Source of the DNA: an uncultured Blautia sp. | GTDB taxonomy: Bacteria > Bacillota > Clostridia > Lachnospirales > Lachnospiraceae | Assembly (NCBI GenBank): GCA_934402155.1 | Contig: CAKRTP010000047.1 | Location: forward strand, 1-13,289 | DNA: 13,289 nucleotides | Reading direction: 5' to 3' | Part shown: one piece after another, positions 1 to 6,933 of the stretch | How the letters are laid out: each line of letters opens with the position of its first letter | How positions within the stretch are numbered: the stretch's first letter is position 1 | Made by a program: the position numbers and the translations under genes | The notes under the pieces: generated by a model | The model's input: only the letters and a program-made list of their open reading frames with translations | What the model was told of the DNA's origin: nothing | Databases searched by the model: none

Positions 1-16
1 TTATCTGCATGTTTTG

Positions 17-133
17 CTATATAGTCAAGCGGATATTCGCAATTGAAGCCGGGGACTTACTTGATTCGGTTAACTCATCTTCTGACATTTCCCGAATTTC
101 AGAAGTATCATTGTGTTTTTCTATGATTATCAT
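17..133 (-). other. Short unrecognised open frame, possible gene remnant
   Basis: A 38-codon frame runs from an ATG at 133 to a TAG at 17-19. It is acidic and reads plausibly as protein (it includes MSEDELTESSKSPAS), but no family is recognised. No convincing ribosome binding site precedes the ATG. A second frame on the same strand, shifted by one base, stays open from about position 83 through position 1 and also reads like protein (EYPLDYIAKHAD). Two overlapping readable frames suggest either a decayed gene with an indel or a conserved non-coding element. The left edge of the window prevents a decision. Confidence 0.15.
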
Positions 134-192
134 TCATAAGCCACTACTTTCTATGTTTCATTTCAGCTGCGGTAAAATCATCGCTTCAGGTT

Positions 193-368
193 CAAGAATG
201 CCTCGGCATTCTTGCTGCGAGATGCACGTCATACAATGCATGACACACTTCTTTTGCGCATCTCTGCAATCCTGCCGGAAACTATATCAGATGGGGGATT
301 GGCTCCCACCACTGATACTGATTTGTTGCTCGCACCTAGAGAGGTGGAACCATCTCACATCTGATATA
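193..368. repeat. Structured non-coding element with three hairpins (repeat-like)
   Basis: Three consecutive stem structures are visible. (1) CAAGAATGCC (193-202) pairs with GGCATTCTTG (205-214), an almost perfect palindrome. (2) GAGATGC (219-225) pairs with GCATCTC (258-264) and encloses GTCAT (228-232)/ATGAC (240-244). (3) TATATCAGATG (283-293) pairs with CATCTGATATA (358-368) and encloses CACCT (333-337)/AGGTG (342-346). The stretch is richer in G+C than the AT-rich DNA to its right and contains no supportable gene. Dense nested inverted repeats suggest a dispersed structured repeat or an RNA gene. A T-rich run after 368 would allow stem 3 to act as a plus-strand terminator. Dispersal in the genome is inference. 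Confidence 0.5.
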
Positions 369-862
369 ATATTTTCTTTTATTATGACACAAAATTCATA
401 TTTTCGTGTTAAAGGGTGTTTTTTCGTACTTTATAGTCTTTTCTTGCTTTTTGAATCCCTATTATAGTTCTTTGTATCTGCTTTTTGAGTTATTTTTATA
501 AATTCAATCTGTTTGCAATTTGATCAGCCTCTATAATAGCTCAGTATTTTTACTTAGTTTAGTTAAAGTACAATTTTTAGTACTTTATTTTCTATATCAC
601 TCTACTTGTGAATATCTGTTCCGCTTCTTGCTTATAACCGAATAACTGTTTCATAATCCACCGTTATCATAAAGATAAGAATCTTCTGATATATTTCTGA
701 AATTCAGACACAATTTCATACATATGCATAATTATACATCGAGTATGAATTTTCCTTGTTTGATATAAAATAGGATTTTTTAAACTCAATTAAGCTAAAT
801 TCAACAGTTTTTTCATGATAAAATCAGACTTTAGTTCTAATTTTTTCTTTTAAAGTAAAAAA
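369..862. other. AT-rich intergenic stretch, no supportable gene
   Basis: About 490 bp of strongly AT-rich sequence with frequent stops on both strands. A 20-codon minus-strand frame at 654-592 and short readable fragments around 430-480 and 500-530 could be remnants of a decayed gene, but none has a convincing start, ribosome binding site or recognisable family. The only clear structure is the hairpin at 564-587. Confidence 0.5.
564..587. terminator. AT-rich hairpin, terminator-like
   Basis: TAAAGTAC (564-571) pairs perfectly with GTACTTTA (580-587) across an 8-base AT-rich loop. On the plus strand it is followed by TTTTCT, giving a weak intrinsic-terminator shape. The stem has only two G-C pairs and no gene is assigned upstream of it on the plus strand, so its function is uncertain. 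Confidence 0.3.
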
Positions 863-932
863 ATAAAACTATCCTAAGCAAGTCATAACGCCCTAAAGCA
901 TTATACTATTATACTTCTCAGGATAGTTTTAT
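863..932 (-). terminator. Terminator-like inverted repeat downstream of the hydrolase gene
   Basis: ATAAAACTATCCT (863-875) and AGGATAGTTTTAT (920-932) form a perfect 13-bp inverted repeat. On the minus strand the second arm is followed by a run of T residues (seven at about 856-862), as in an intrinsic terminator. It lies 55 bp past the stop codon of the alpha/beta hydrolase gene. The 44-base loop is unusually long and holds a tandem AGTATAAT repeat, so it may also be a small inverted-repeat element. Confidence 0.5.
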
Positions 933-986
933 ATGTTTTTGTCCGTCAGATATTTATACTTTGCTCTGTGGACTTACCTGATTTTG

Positions 987-1940
987 TCAGAAGAAAATTC
1001 CAACTTGTTCAAGAAAACCTTCAGGGTCTTCTATCTGCGGGAAGTGTTTTGTTTCGTTGATAGTAACAGCCTCCACAGATGGATTGATATTCTGGTATGC
1101 CGCCACTGTTGCCTCACCGTTATTCTCTGCCTCACCCTCCACAATATAAAGACTGTTATCAATCTCTTTAAGTGCCCGGGTAATATCAATATTCATATAT
1201 TTTGATGCTTTATTTGCATATACATTCTTGGCATAACATCCGCCTTTATGGGCAGCTTCATAATAAGCATCCTGAAAGTCCCGAAGAGGGTGGAAAGGAT
1301 CAAATGCAAAATTCTCAACAAATTCATCATTGACCGCAGATCTGGACACAGTAATATGATACAGCAATGTACCAAATACCGGGATTTCCAGACATCTTCT
1401 CAACAGTTTGTCTTTCTTTCCAGGCATCTGCTTCAGAACGCCGGGGTTAACCGGATTAACCAGCATGATCTTGTCAAACAGCTTCTCCTCATTGCGACAT
1501 GCCATAATGACAAATGCACCTGAATATCCACTGACAATTACATCTGTTTTCTCTCTGATCACATTTCTGATAAATTCACAGATGCTCTGCACATATACAA
1601 AATTTGTATATGTCATACCTGGTTTTTCAGATCGTCCACATCCCGGCAGATCTATGCTGTATACAGTATGTTCCAACGCAAGATCATCTTCTATTCTGCT
1701 CCATTCATATCCGGATCCCCCCGGAAGCATATCATGGATCAGAAGAACAGGACTTCCGTTTCCTTTTCTCGTATAATAAATATCACCAAATCGCCAATGA
1801 TAGTAGTTCTTTCCGTTTGTATCAAGCATTTCTTTCAGACTTGCTGATGCTGCAACCACTTTATTTACGACATGAATTATGGCTGTTGTCGTCGTTGCCA
1901 GTGCTGCGAGAGTTATCCATCGTTTACCGTGTTTATTCAT
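987..1940 (-). CDS. Membrane-anchored alpha/beta hydrolase
   Basis: A 317-residue protein of the alpha/beta hydrolase fold. Residues 8-30 form a hydrophobic N-terminal segment, probably a membrane anchor or uncleaved signal. The fold is recognised from VLLIHDM (65-71, oxyanion loop), the SIDLPGCGRSEKP stretch (about 95-107), a nucleophile elbow GYSGA with Ser140, and a late histidine at about 299 in KHFPQIEDPE. The elbow ends in Ala where the usual pattern is G-x-S-x-G. The acidic triad member is probably a Glu near YIVEGEAE. An ATG at 1964 would add eight residues, but I chose the ATG at 1940: AGGGAGG lies 11 bases before it, and the promoter at 1979-2007 would leave only about 8 bases of leader for the upstream start. 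Substrate is unknown; esterase, lipase or haloperoxidase-like activity are all possible. Confidence 0.75.
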   Translation of the reverse strand: MNKHGKRWITLAALATTTTAIIHVVNKVVAASASLKEMLDTNGKNYYHWRFGDIYYTRKGNGSPVLLIHDMLPGGSGYEWSRIEDDLALEHTVYSIDLPGCGRSEKPGMTYTNFVYVQSICEFIRNVIREKTDVIVSGYSGAFVIMACRNEEKLFDKIMLVNPVNPGVLKQMPGKKDKLLRRCLEIPVFGTLLYHITVSRSAVNDEFVENFAFDPFHPLRDFQDAYYEAAHKGGCYAKNVYANKASKYMNIDITRALKEIDNSLYIVEGEAENNGEATVAAYQNINPSVEAVTINETKHFPQIEDPEGFLEQVGIFF

Positions 1941-1978
1941 GTTTTCCATTACCTCCCTGTTCATGTCTGAGTAGCCTT

Positions 1979-2007
1979 ATTATACGCTAAATAAAAAACT
2001 TTTACAA
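1979..2007 (-). promoter_or_regulatory. Sigma-A type promoter for the hydrolase gene
   Basis: On the minus strand TTGTAA (-35, plus 2002-2007) and a perfect TATAAT (-10, plus 1979-1984) are separated by 17 bp. The predicted transcription start is near 1972, giving a leader of about 32 bases before the chosen ATG at 1940. The -35 lies directly next to the threonine aldolase stop codon, so the hydrolase gene can be transcribed independently of that gene. Confidence 0.75.
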
Positions 2008-2008
2008 T

Positions 2009-3034
2009 CTATAACAAAGAAAGAAGTTTCTTCACATCTTCCATTTTTGTTGCCCAGCTTGTCGCAAATCTGACAGCTGTATGAGAATCATCTGTTTTTT
2101 CCCAGAAACTGAACTGCACTTCTTTTCTAAGTTCTTCCAGCCGTGTATCCTCAAGGATAATAAACTGCTGGTTGGTTGGAGAATCCAAAAGAAATTTGTA
2201 TCCTTTTTCCCATAAACCTTTTTTCAGAACTGCTGCCGTCTCAATCGCATTTTTACCAATTTCTTTATACAGATCATCTGTAAAAAGGGCATCAAACTGT
2301 ACTCCTGTTAGCCTTCCTTTCGCCAGCAGTGCTCCATGCTGTTTTACTCTTGTAAGAAAATGTTTCGGCATCATATCTCCTGTAAACACAACTGCTTCTC
2401 CACACAGTGTCCCTGCTTTTGTTCCGCCGATATAGAACACATCACAGAACCTTGCAATATCCTGCAGGGTTACATCACTTTTCTCAGCTGCAATTCCATA
2501 TATCAGCCTTGCACCATCCAGGTAGAGCGGCATTTTATATTCTCTGCATACAGTTGAAAGTGCTTCCAGTTCTTTTCTGGAATACAATGTTCCATACTCT
2601 GTCGGATGTGAAATATAGACCATTCCCGGAAAAACCATATGCTCATGATTTTCATCTCCATAAAATCTTTCTGCCAGTTCCCGGAGATCTTCTGCACAGA
2701 TTTTACCATTTGTCTGTGGAAGCTCCAGAACTTTATGACCGGTAAATTCGATTGCACCGGCCTCATGTGTGCTGACATGCCCTGTCTGAGCCGCCACAAC
2801 CCCTTCATATGGCTCCAAAATAGTATCAATGACAATCTGATTGGTCTGCGTCCCACCGGTCAGCAAAAAGACTTCTGCGTCCTCACAGCCACAAGCCCTT
2901 TTAATCTTCTCCTTAGCAGAATCACAATAACGATCCATCCCGTATCCTGCAAGCTGTTCCATATTGGTATCGATCAGATGCTGAAGAATTTTTTCATGTG
3001 CACCTTCTGAATAGTCATTTACGAAATATAACAT
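2009..3034 (-). CDS. Low-specificity L-threonine aldolase family protein (PLP-dependent)
   Basis: A 341-residue fold-type I PLP enzyme of the beta-eliminating lyase/threonine aldolase family, about the usual length for the family. It should cleave L-threonine or L-allo-threonine (and related beta-hydroxy amino acids) to glycine plus an aldehyde in the cytoplasm. Visible motifs are GGTQTN (60-65, cofactor phosphate contact), His86 in TGHVSTHEAGA (stacks on the PLP ring), LDGARL (172-177, Asp to the pyridine nitrogen) and YIGGTKAG with the Schiff-base Lys206. A late Arg in RFATSW probably binds the substrate carboxylate. An ATG at 3055 is in frame, but GAGAGGA lies about 7 bases before the ATG at 3034, which gives the usual N-terminus MLYFVNDYSEGAH. 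Stereospecificity cannot be read from sequence. Confidence 0.88.
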   Translation of the reverse strand: MLYFVNDYSEGAHEKILQHLIDTNMEQLAGYGMDRYCDSAKEKIKRACGCEDAEVFLLTGGTQTNQIVIDTILEPYEGVVAAQTGHVSTHEAGAIEFTGHKVLELPQTNGKICAEDLRELAERFYGDENHEHMVFPGMVYISHPTEYGTLYSRKELEALSTVCREYKMPLYLDGARLIYGIAAEKSDVTLQDIARFCDVFYIGGTKAGTLCGEAVVFTGDMMPKHFLTRVKQHGALLAKGRLTGVQFDALFTDDLYKEIGKNAIETAAVLKKGLWEKGYKFLLDSPTNQQFIILEDTRLEELRKEVQFSFWEKTDDSHTAVRFATSWATKMEDVKKLLSLL

Positions 3035-3067
3035 CTTTATTTCCTCTCTTATCATAAAATCAGATTT

Positions 3068-3096
3068 ATTTTATCACTGCCTTTTCTTTTTTACCA
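3068..3096 (-). promoter_or_regulatory. Candidate promoter of the threonine aldolase gene
   Basis: On the minus strand TAAAAT (plus 3068-3073) is preceded by TGA, forming an extended -10 element (TGnTAAAAT). A weak -35, TGGTAA (plus 3091-3096), lies 17 bp upstream. The leader would be about 27 bases. The -35 falls inside the palindrome at 3090-3104. Confidence 0.45.
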
Positions 3097-3104
3097 CCGG
3101 TAAA
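3090..3104. promoter_or_regulatory. Palindromic operator-like site between divergent promoters
   Basis: TTTACCACCGGTAAA is a perfect 6-bp inverted repeat around a 3-base centre. It overlaps the candidate -35 of the threonine aldolase promoter and lies 13 bp before the -35 of the divergent secreted-protein gene, where a repressor could act on both. No regulator gene is present in the window. The arms are short, so chance is possible. Confidence 0.3.
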
Positions 3105-3117
3105 CGTAATATTTCTG

Positions 3118-3146
3118 TTGTACAATCGATCCAAAAAAGATACAAT
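3118..3146 (+). promoter_or_regulatory. Sigma-A type promoter for the secreted FN3-like protein gene
   Basis: TTGTAC (3118-3123) and TACAAT (3141-3146) are separated by exactly 17 bp. The predicted start near 3153 leaves a leader of about 22 bases containing AGGAGG before the ATG at 3176. Confidence 0.7.
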
Positions 3147-3175
3147 AAAGTTATCAAACTCTAGGAGGAATATCT

Positions 3176-3859
3176 ATGAAAAAGAAATTTTCCAGAAATT
3201 TATTTGCAGTTCTTATTGCAGTCTGTATGATGATTCTCTGTACTCCTGTTACTCCACAGGCTGCTGTCTCCAGGCTTTCTGCCCCACATTTAAAGAGTGC
3301 CAGAACTGCCGGCAATGGTATCTCTCTCAATTGGACACGTGTCTCAAATGCTTCCGGTTATGTGATCTATCGAAACAATAAATATATTGCCGGTGTAAAA
3401 GGAAATAAAAGCCTTGTTTATCTGGACAGAAAAGCAAAAACCGGTACCAAATACACCTATTATGTAAAAGCTTTTCGCCAGCATGGCAAAAACCGCATTT
3501 ACAGCAATGCCAGCAACCGGCTTCAATGTGTCCGAAAGGCCATCTCCAATAATGGTCTGGGAACACCGGTTCAGACAGGTGTACGTTTCTGGAGAAATCT
3601 CAGTGCCAATGGTGCTAATGGAGTAACTTACGGAACAACCTGGAATAAGATCAAAGGTGCACACGGATATCAGGTACAGATCCGTGGATATGAATTTGGA
3701 AATGTTCTCACATATAGCAAATTCACACGACAGACAAAATTCGGTGAGAGTTTTTCCTGCTTTGACAAAATCGGAATGAGAATAAGAGCCTATAAACTTG
3801 TAAATGGAAACAAAGTATATGGTCCTTTCAGCAAATGGTCCTTCAGTAAAGTTTATTAG
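3176..3859 (+). CDS. Secreted protein with fibronectin type III-like modules
   Basis: A 227-residue protein with a classic signal peptide: MKKKFSRN, a hydrophobic core at about 9-22, and likely cleavage near PQAA (residue 30). The mature part has a recognisable FN3-like module (about 35-113), with LSAPHLKSA, ISLNWTRVSNASGYVIYRN and YTYYVKAF as strand signatures. A second, more divergent module (about 134-225) has a TTWNKIKGAHGYQVQIR core and MRIRAYK. No catalytic domain, LPXTG anchor or repeat-binding domain is visible, so it is probably a small exported or loosely surface-associated protein; an adhesive or scaffold role is only inference. AGGAGG lies 7 bases before the ATG. The gene is transcribed alone and ends at a strong terminator, facing the transporter operon. 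Confidence 0.75.
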   Translation: MKKKFSRNLFAVLIAVCMMILCTPVTPQAAVSRLSAPHLKSARTAGNGISLNWTRVSNASGYVIYRNNKYIAGVKGNKSLVYLDRKAKTGTKYTYYVKAFRQHGKNRIYSNASNRLQCVRKAISNNGLGTPVQTGVRFWRNLSANGANGVTYGTTWNKIKGAHGYQVQIRGYEFGNVLTYSKFTRQTKFGESFSCFDKIGMRIRAYKLVNGNKVYGPFSKWSFSKVY

Positions 3860-3871
3860 ACTTTGATACAG

Positions 3872-3920
3872 AATCAGCCCGGATCGATAGAAAATCATCA
3901 ATCCGGGCTGATTTTTTATT
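3872..3920 (+). terminator. Strong intrinsic terminator between convergent genes
   Basis: AATCAGCCCGGAT (3872-3884) pairs perfectly over 13 bp with ATCCGGGCTGATT (3901-3913), followed on the plus strand by TTTTTATT. It ends the FN3-like gene. The T-tract overlaps the stop codon of the convergent DUF4340-like gene (3916-3918). On the minus strand the stem is not followed by T residues, so it would be a weaker stop for the transporter operon, although the stem is available to both. Confidence 0.85.
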
Positions 3921-5412
3921 CTTCTTCAGAATCTGTTCCTTTATCCTGATCTATAACATCCTGATACGCTTCATCCATATCACGGACATTCATCTTGTTA
4001 ACCAGATAAGTTTTATCTCCAACAACTGCTGCATAAAAGTTTGTATCATATTCATAATACTCCACCGTTGTTTCATTACCGTCTGTATCCTTAAACACAA
4101 AAACATATGCCGGATCACCTTCCGGAGTATATTCTTCAGTAAGACGCTGCTGGGCAGTCATATTGATAAGTTTGTTATAAAAGGTTGTAAATATTGTATC
4201 CTCAAGTTCTGTTCCATCCAGTTTATATGAAACCGTTGTTGTCTCCTCTGCATCTTCATCATCACTGTCTTTGGTCGTCTCTCTTGTCACTGTCACTGTA
4301 TGGTCACTGTCGGTAGTTTTCACTTCCAGTGAATCCAGATTGTTGACAGCAAGATAATTTACGGAAAGACTGTAAAAATCAGAAGCCGTGCTGTCCAGTA
4401 TATCTGTCATAGAATCCTCTGCAATTGTATAAACTTCATTGCTGTCATCTACTTTGACATAACGATCACTGCCTGTCTCATCTCCAACATAGATGGTAAT
4501 TTCTTTTTCACCAGTTTTTGTCTCCGCTTCTGTCTCAGAAGAAGCATCTGTATCTGCTGACTCATCATCCTCTGCTGCATCAGAATCATCCTCTACTGTT
4601 TCTTCCTCTGTATATTTCGCTGTTATCACTGCATATGGATCATCAAATCCATATTTTGAATCATCTGTGCAGTTATAATCTATGAAATCATCATATGTCA
4701 GAGATCCTATCGCTGTTGTCACATTTCCTGCCTTATCTGTATCTGCTTTTTCTGAAGACTTGCCATCTGATACATTCCAGAAAAGACTATCCGGATCCTG
4801 TGATAATTCATATCCGTCTTCCTTCTCCACTCTGACATCTGTAATTGTCGAAGATGTCACTGCCGGAAAACTTCCACTCTGCGCAAAATCATACAGCGTT
4901 CCCATAAACGGCTCTATTGCTGAACTGTCTACCAGATACACATTCTTATCATCGTCACTTTTTTTCACATAATACTGACTCGTAGAATCATTTTTTATGC
5001 CTATCTGAATCACAATTTCATCATTTTCTGTCGTAAGTCTGATCTCATTCTGTGGAGAATCCAGATCGTATTCACTCAAATCATCTACATCTGAAATCTG
5101 CTGTGCTGCAGTGAGGGATGAAACACCCTCAACTGCACTATTTACTATGTCCTGATCCACCGGAAAATCCGCGTCACTTTTATCCGACCAGGCATCATCT
5201 TTCTTATCAAATTCTATATTATCCTGACCTGCTGTAAACGCAACTGAAGTTATCTCATCCGAGTCTACACTGGTCAGTTCAACACTGTCATCTTCTGCTT
5301 CAGACTCTTTTTTTTCCTGAGAAGAAATATAAGAATTCACTCCCACATAAGCTCCTGAAACAACACCAAGAACAACCACAGCGGAGACAAGTTTTACTGT
5401 TTTTTTCTTCAT
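3916..5412 (-). CDS. DUF4340-like membrane-anchored protein of a Gld-type ABC transporter operon
   Basis: A 498-residue protein with one N-terminal transmembrane segment (about 6-28) after a short basic start, then a large extracytoplasmic region. It resembles the DUF4340 proteins that follow GldG-like genes, with repeated beta-rich modules of the type WNVSD, YGFDDPYAVI and DRYVKVDDSNEVYTI. It is very acidic, with a low-complexity run rich in Asp, Glu, Ser and Thr at about 269-300 and a shorter one near 390. An in-frame ATG at 5436 exists, but AAGGAG lies 9 bases before the ATG at 5412, and that ATG overlaps the stop codon of the preceding gene as TAATG, which favours translational coupling. 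The role is presumed to be the outer part of the transporter complex. No enzymatic motif is seen and the substrate is unknown. Confidence 0.75.
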   Translation of the reverse strand: MKKKTVKLVSAVVVLGVVSGAYVGVNSYISSQEKKESEAEDDSVELTSVDSDEITSVAFTAGQDNIEFDKKDDAWSDKSDADFPVDQDIVNSAVEGVSSLTAAQQISDVDDLSEYDLDSPQNEIRLTTENDEIVIQIGIKNDSTSQYYVKKSDDDKNVYLVDSSAIEPFMGTLYDFAQSGSFPAVTSSTITDVRVEKEDGYELSQDPDSLFWNVSDGKSSEKADTDKAGNVTTAIGSLTYDDFIDYNCTDDSKYGFDDPYAVITAKYTEEETVEDDSDAAEDDESADTDASSETEAETKTGEKEITIYVGDETGSDRYVKVDDSNEVYTIAEDSMTDILDSTASDFYSLSVNYLAVNNLDSLEVKTTDSDHTVTVTRETTKDSDDEDAEETTTVSYKLDGTELEDTIFTTFYNKLINMTAQQRLTEEYTPEGDPAYVFVFKDTDGNETTVEYYEYDTNFYAAVVGDKTYLVNKMNVRDMDEAYQDVIDQDKGTDSEEE

Positions 5413-6920
5413 TATGCCTTTCTCCTTTTCAGCCATACTCCAAAGCCGATCACCAGGAATACAATCGGGATCAGTCCCATAACAACTATCTTCCAGAAAC
5501 TTGTATCATATGCTGTCAGAGTCAGATAGGAAACCTGAAGATCTTTTGCCGGAACAGAAACTGTGGAAGTCTCCTCAGAACTGCACATCCAGCTTAAGGA
5601 TTCCAGAATCATCTGTTCATTTCCCCCGGATACCATCTGATTGATCTGACTATCCATCAGATTTGAAGAAGAATAATAAACAATCTGTGTCTCTTTATCA
5701 TCATCCAGAGATTCTGTAATGCTCACACCAAGATCAAACGGACCCTCGATATCATCATCTGTTTCTTCAATACTTCCACTGTTTACATCTGTCTTGGAAT
5801 ATGCCTTATCCGATGTAGTCAGAAGACTGCTGATCGTAACAGTGTCTCTTGTGTCATCGGTTTTTTGGATGCCCTGTGCATAAGGCATCAGTACATAATA
5901 TCCTTTGGAAGCAAAATCAGTGATCGCATCTGTACTGTTGACTGTAGGAACCAGATAATAAGGCATCTGTGCATAATGCTGTGAATCACCCTCAATTACG
6001 ATTCCCTCTGTCCTCTCTACTCCATAATTAGCAAGTACAGCATCAAAATTCGTCATGGATTCTTCTGTGTAGTCAGAAAAGATCATAGCTTTTCCGCCAT
6101 CTTCCAGATACTCAATGATCGCATCTTTTTCTGTCTCGGAAATATCACTTGTCGGTGCATTGATCAGGAGGCAGGCAGCATCGTCCGGCACACTCTCTTC
6201 TGTCAGAAGGTTCAATGACTGAATATCTATATTTGCCTTCTCAATACCTTCTTTTAATGTAGAATCAAGTTCTTTCTCTCCATGTCCGTCAAGTGTATAC
6301 AAAATCGGAAGATTTTCGGATGTCACATAGGAAATTGCACTGTCGATCTGTCCTTCACCATCAAATCCTGTTGTTGTGTAACTGTAAGTATTATAGTCCA
6401 TAGAAGACTGATAAATAGTATCATAAGATACAACTTTACTTCTGTCTCCGCATACAACGATGAGACTGTTTGCAGACACTTCATCACTTGTATACTGAGA
6501 AGTGAATTTCGGATTTACAACAGGGTCTTTTGTTTCAACTTTAATATGCGAAGATTCCTCTGCATATTTTTCCAGAAGTTTCTGCAGTGTTTCATCTTCA
6601 GATCCACTCTTTACAACCTGATAAATTGTGATATCTTTGTCCAGTTTTTTCAGAAAAGATTTCGTTTCATCACCAATGCTGTAAAGTTTCTGCGAACTCA
6701 CATCAAACTCTGTATATTTCGTCGGAAGTGATCCGATGATCATATTTACTACTATAACGATCACAATAAATATTGCACTGATCGCAACGCTGTACGAACC
6801 ATTTTTCAAATATTTTTTGTTCACAGAACCCTGAATTTTCTGTTTCAGGGATTTTTTTTCTTTTACTTTCTCGTTATCGTGGGATTTTTTCTTATTCTTC
6901 CACTTTTCCGTCAATTTCAT
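5412..6920 (-). CDS. GldG-like ABC transporter-associated protein
   Basis: A 502-residue protein: a lysine-rich cytoplasmic N-terminus (1-40), a transmembrane segment at about 44-64, a large outer domain, and a second membrane segment at about 474-496 ending in KRRKA. The outer domain matches the GldG/ABC-type uncharacterised transport family: FDVSSQKLYSIGDETK at the start, then a DGHGE motif (211-215) inside a Rossmann-like part, and YLEDGGKAMIF. This family works with an ABC ATPase and an ABC-2 permease; it was named for gliding in Bacteroidota, but non-gliding Firmicutes also carry it, so gliding is not implied. The start is set by TAAGGAGG, which overlaps the permease stop codon and sits about 7 bases before the ATG. 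The gene shares its last base with the next gene. Confidence 0.8.
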   Translation of the reverse strand: MKLTEKWKNKKKSHDNEKVKEKKSLKQKIQGSVNKKYLKNGSYSVAISAIFIVIVIVVNMIIGSLPTKYTEFDVSSQKLYSIGDETKSFLKKLDKDITIYQVVKSGSEDETLQKLLEKYAEESSHIKVETKDPVVNPKFTSQYTSDEVSANSLIVVCGDRSKVVSYDTIYQSSMDYNTYSYTTTGFDGEGQIDSAISYVTSENLPILYTLDGHGEKELDSTLKEGIEKANIDIQSLNLLTEESVPDDAACLLINAPTSDISETEKDAIIEYLEDGGKAMIFSDYTEESMTNFDAVLANYGVERTEGIVIEGDSQHYAQMPYYLVPTVNSTDAITDFASKGYYVLMPYAQGIQKTDDTRDTVTISSLLTTSDKAYSKTDVNSGSIEETDDDIEGPFDLGVSITESLDDDKETQIVYYSSSNLMDSQINQMVSGGNEQMILESLSWMCSSEETSTVSVPAKDLQVSYLTLTAYDTSFWKIVVMGLIPIVFLVIGFGVWLKRRKA

Positions 6921-6933
6921 CTTTCTGGCCTCC

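Noticed and set aside
341..356. GAGGTGGAACC resembles part of a T-box antiterminator
   Set aside because: The rest of a T-box leader (specifier stem, full consensus bulge, antiterminator/terminator pair) is not seen, and no plus-strand gene follows.
9..467. 152-codon plus-strand open frame at the left end
   Set aside because: It runs straight through the three-hairpin element, has no ribosome binding site, is rich in Cys, His and Ser with no recognisable domain, and is best explained as a chance frame across a structured repeat.
933..2557. Several plus-strand open frames opposite the hydrolase and aldolase genes
   Set aside because: They are antisense shadows of well-supported minus-strand genes, without start signals or domains.
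4682..4972. Plus-strand frames opposite the DUF4340-like gene
   Set aside because: Serine-rich frames are the expected antisense of an acidic, low-complexity coding region.
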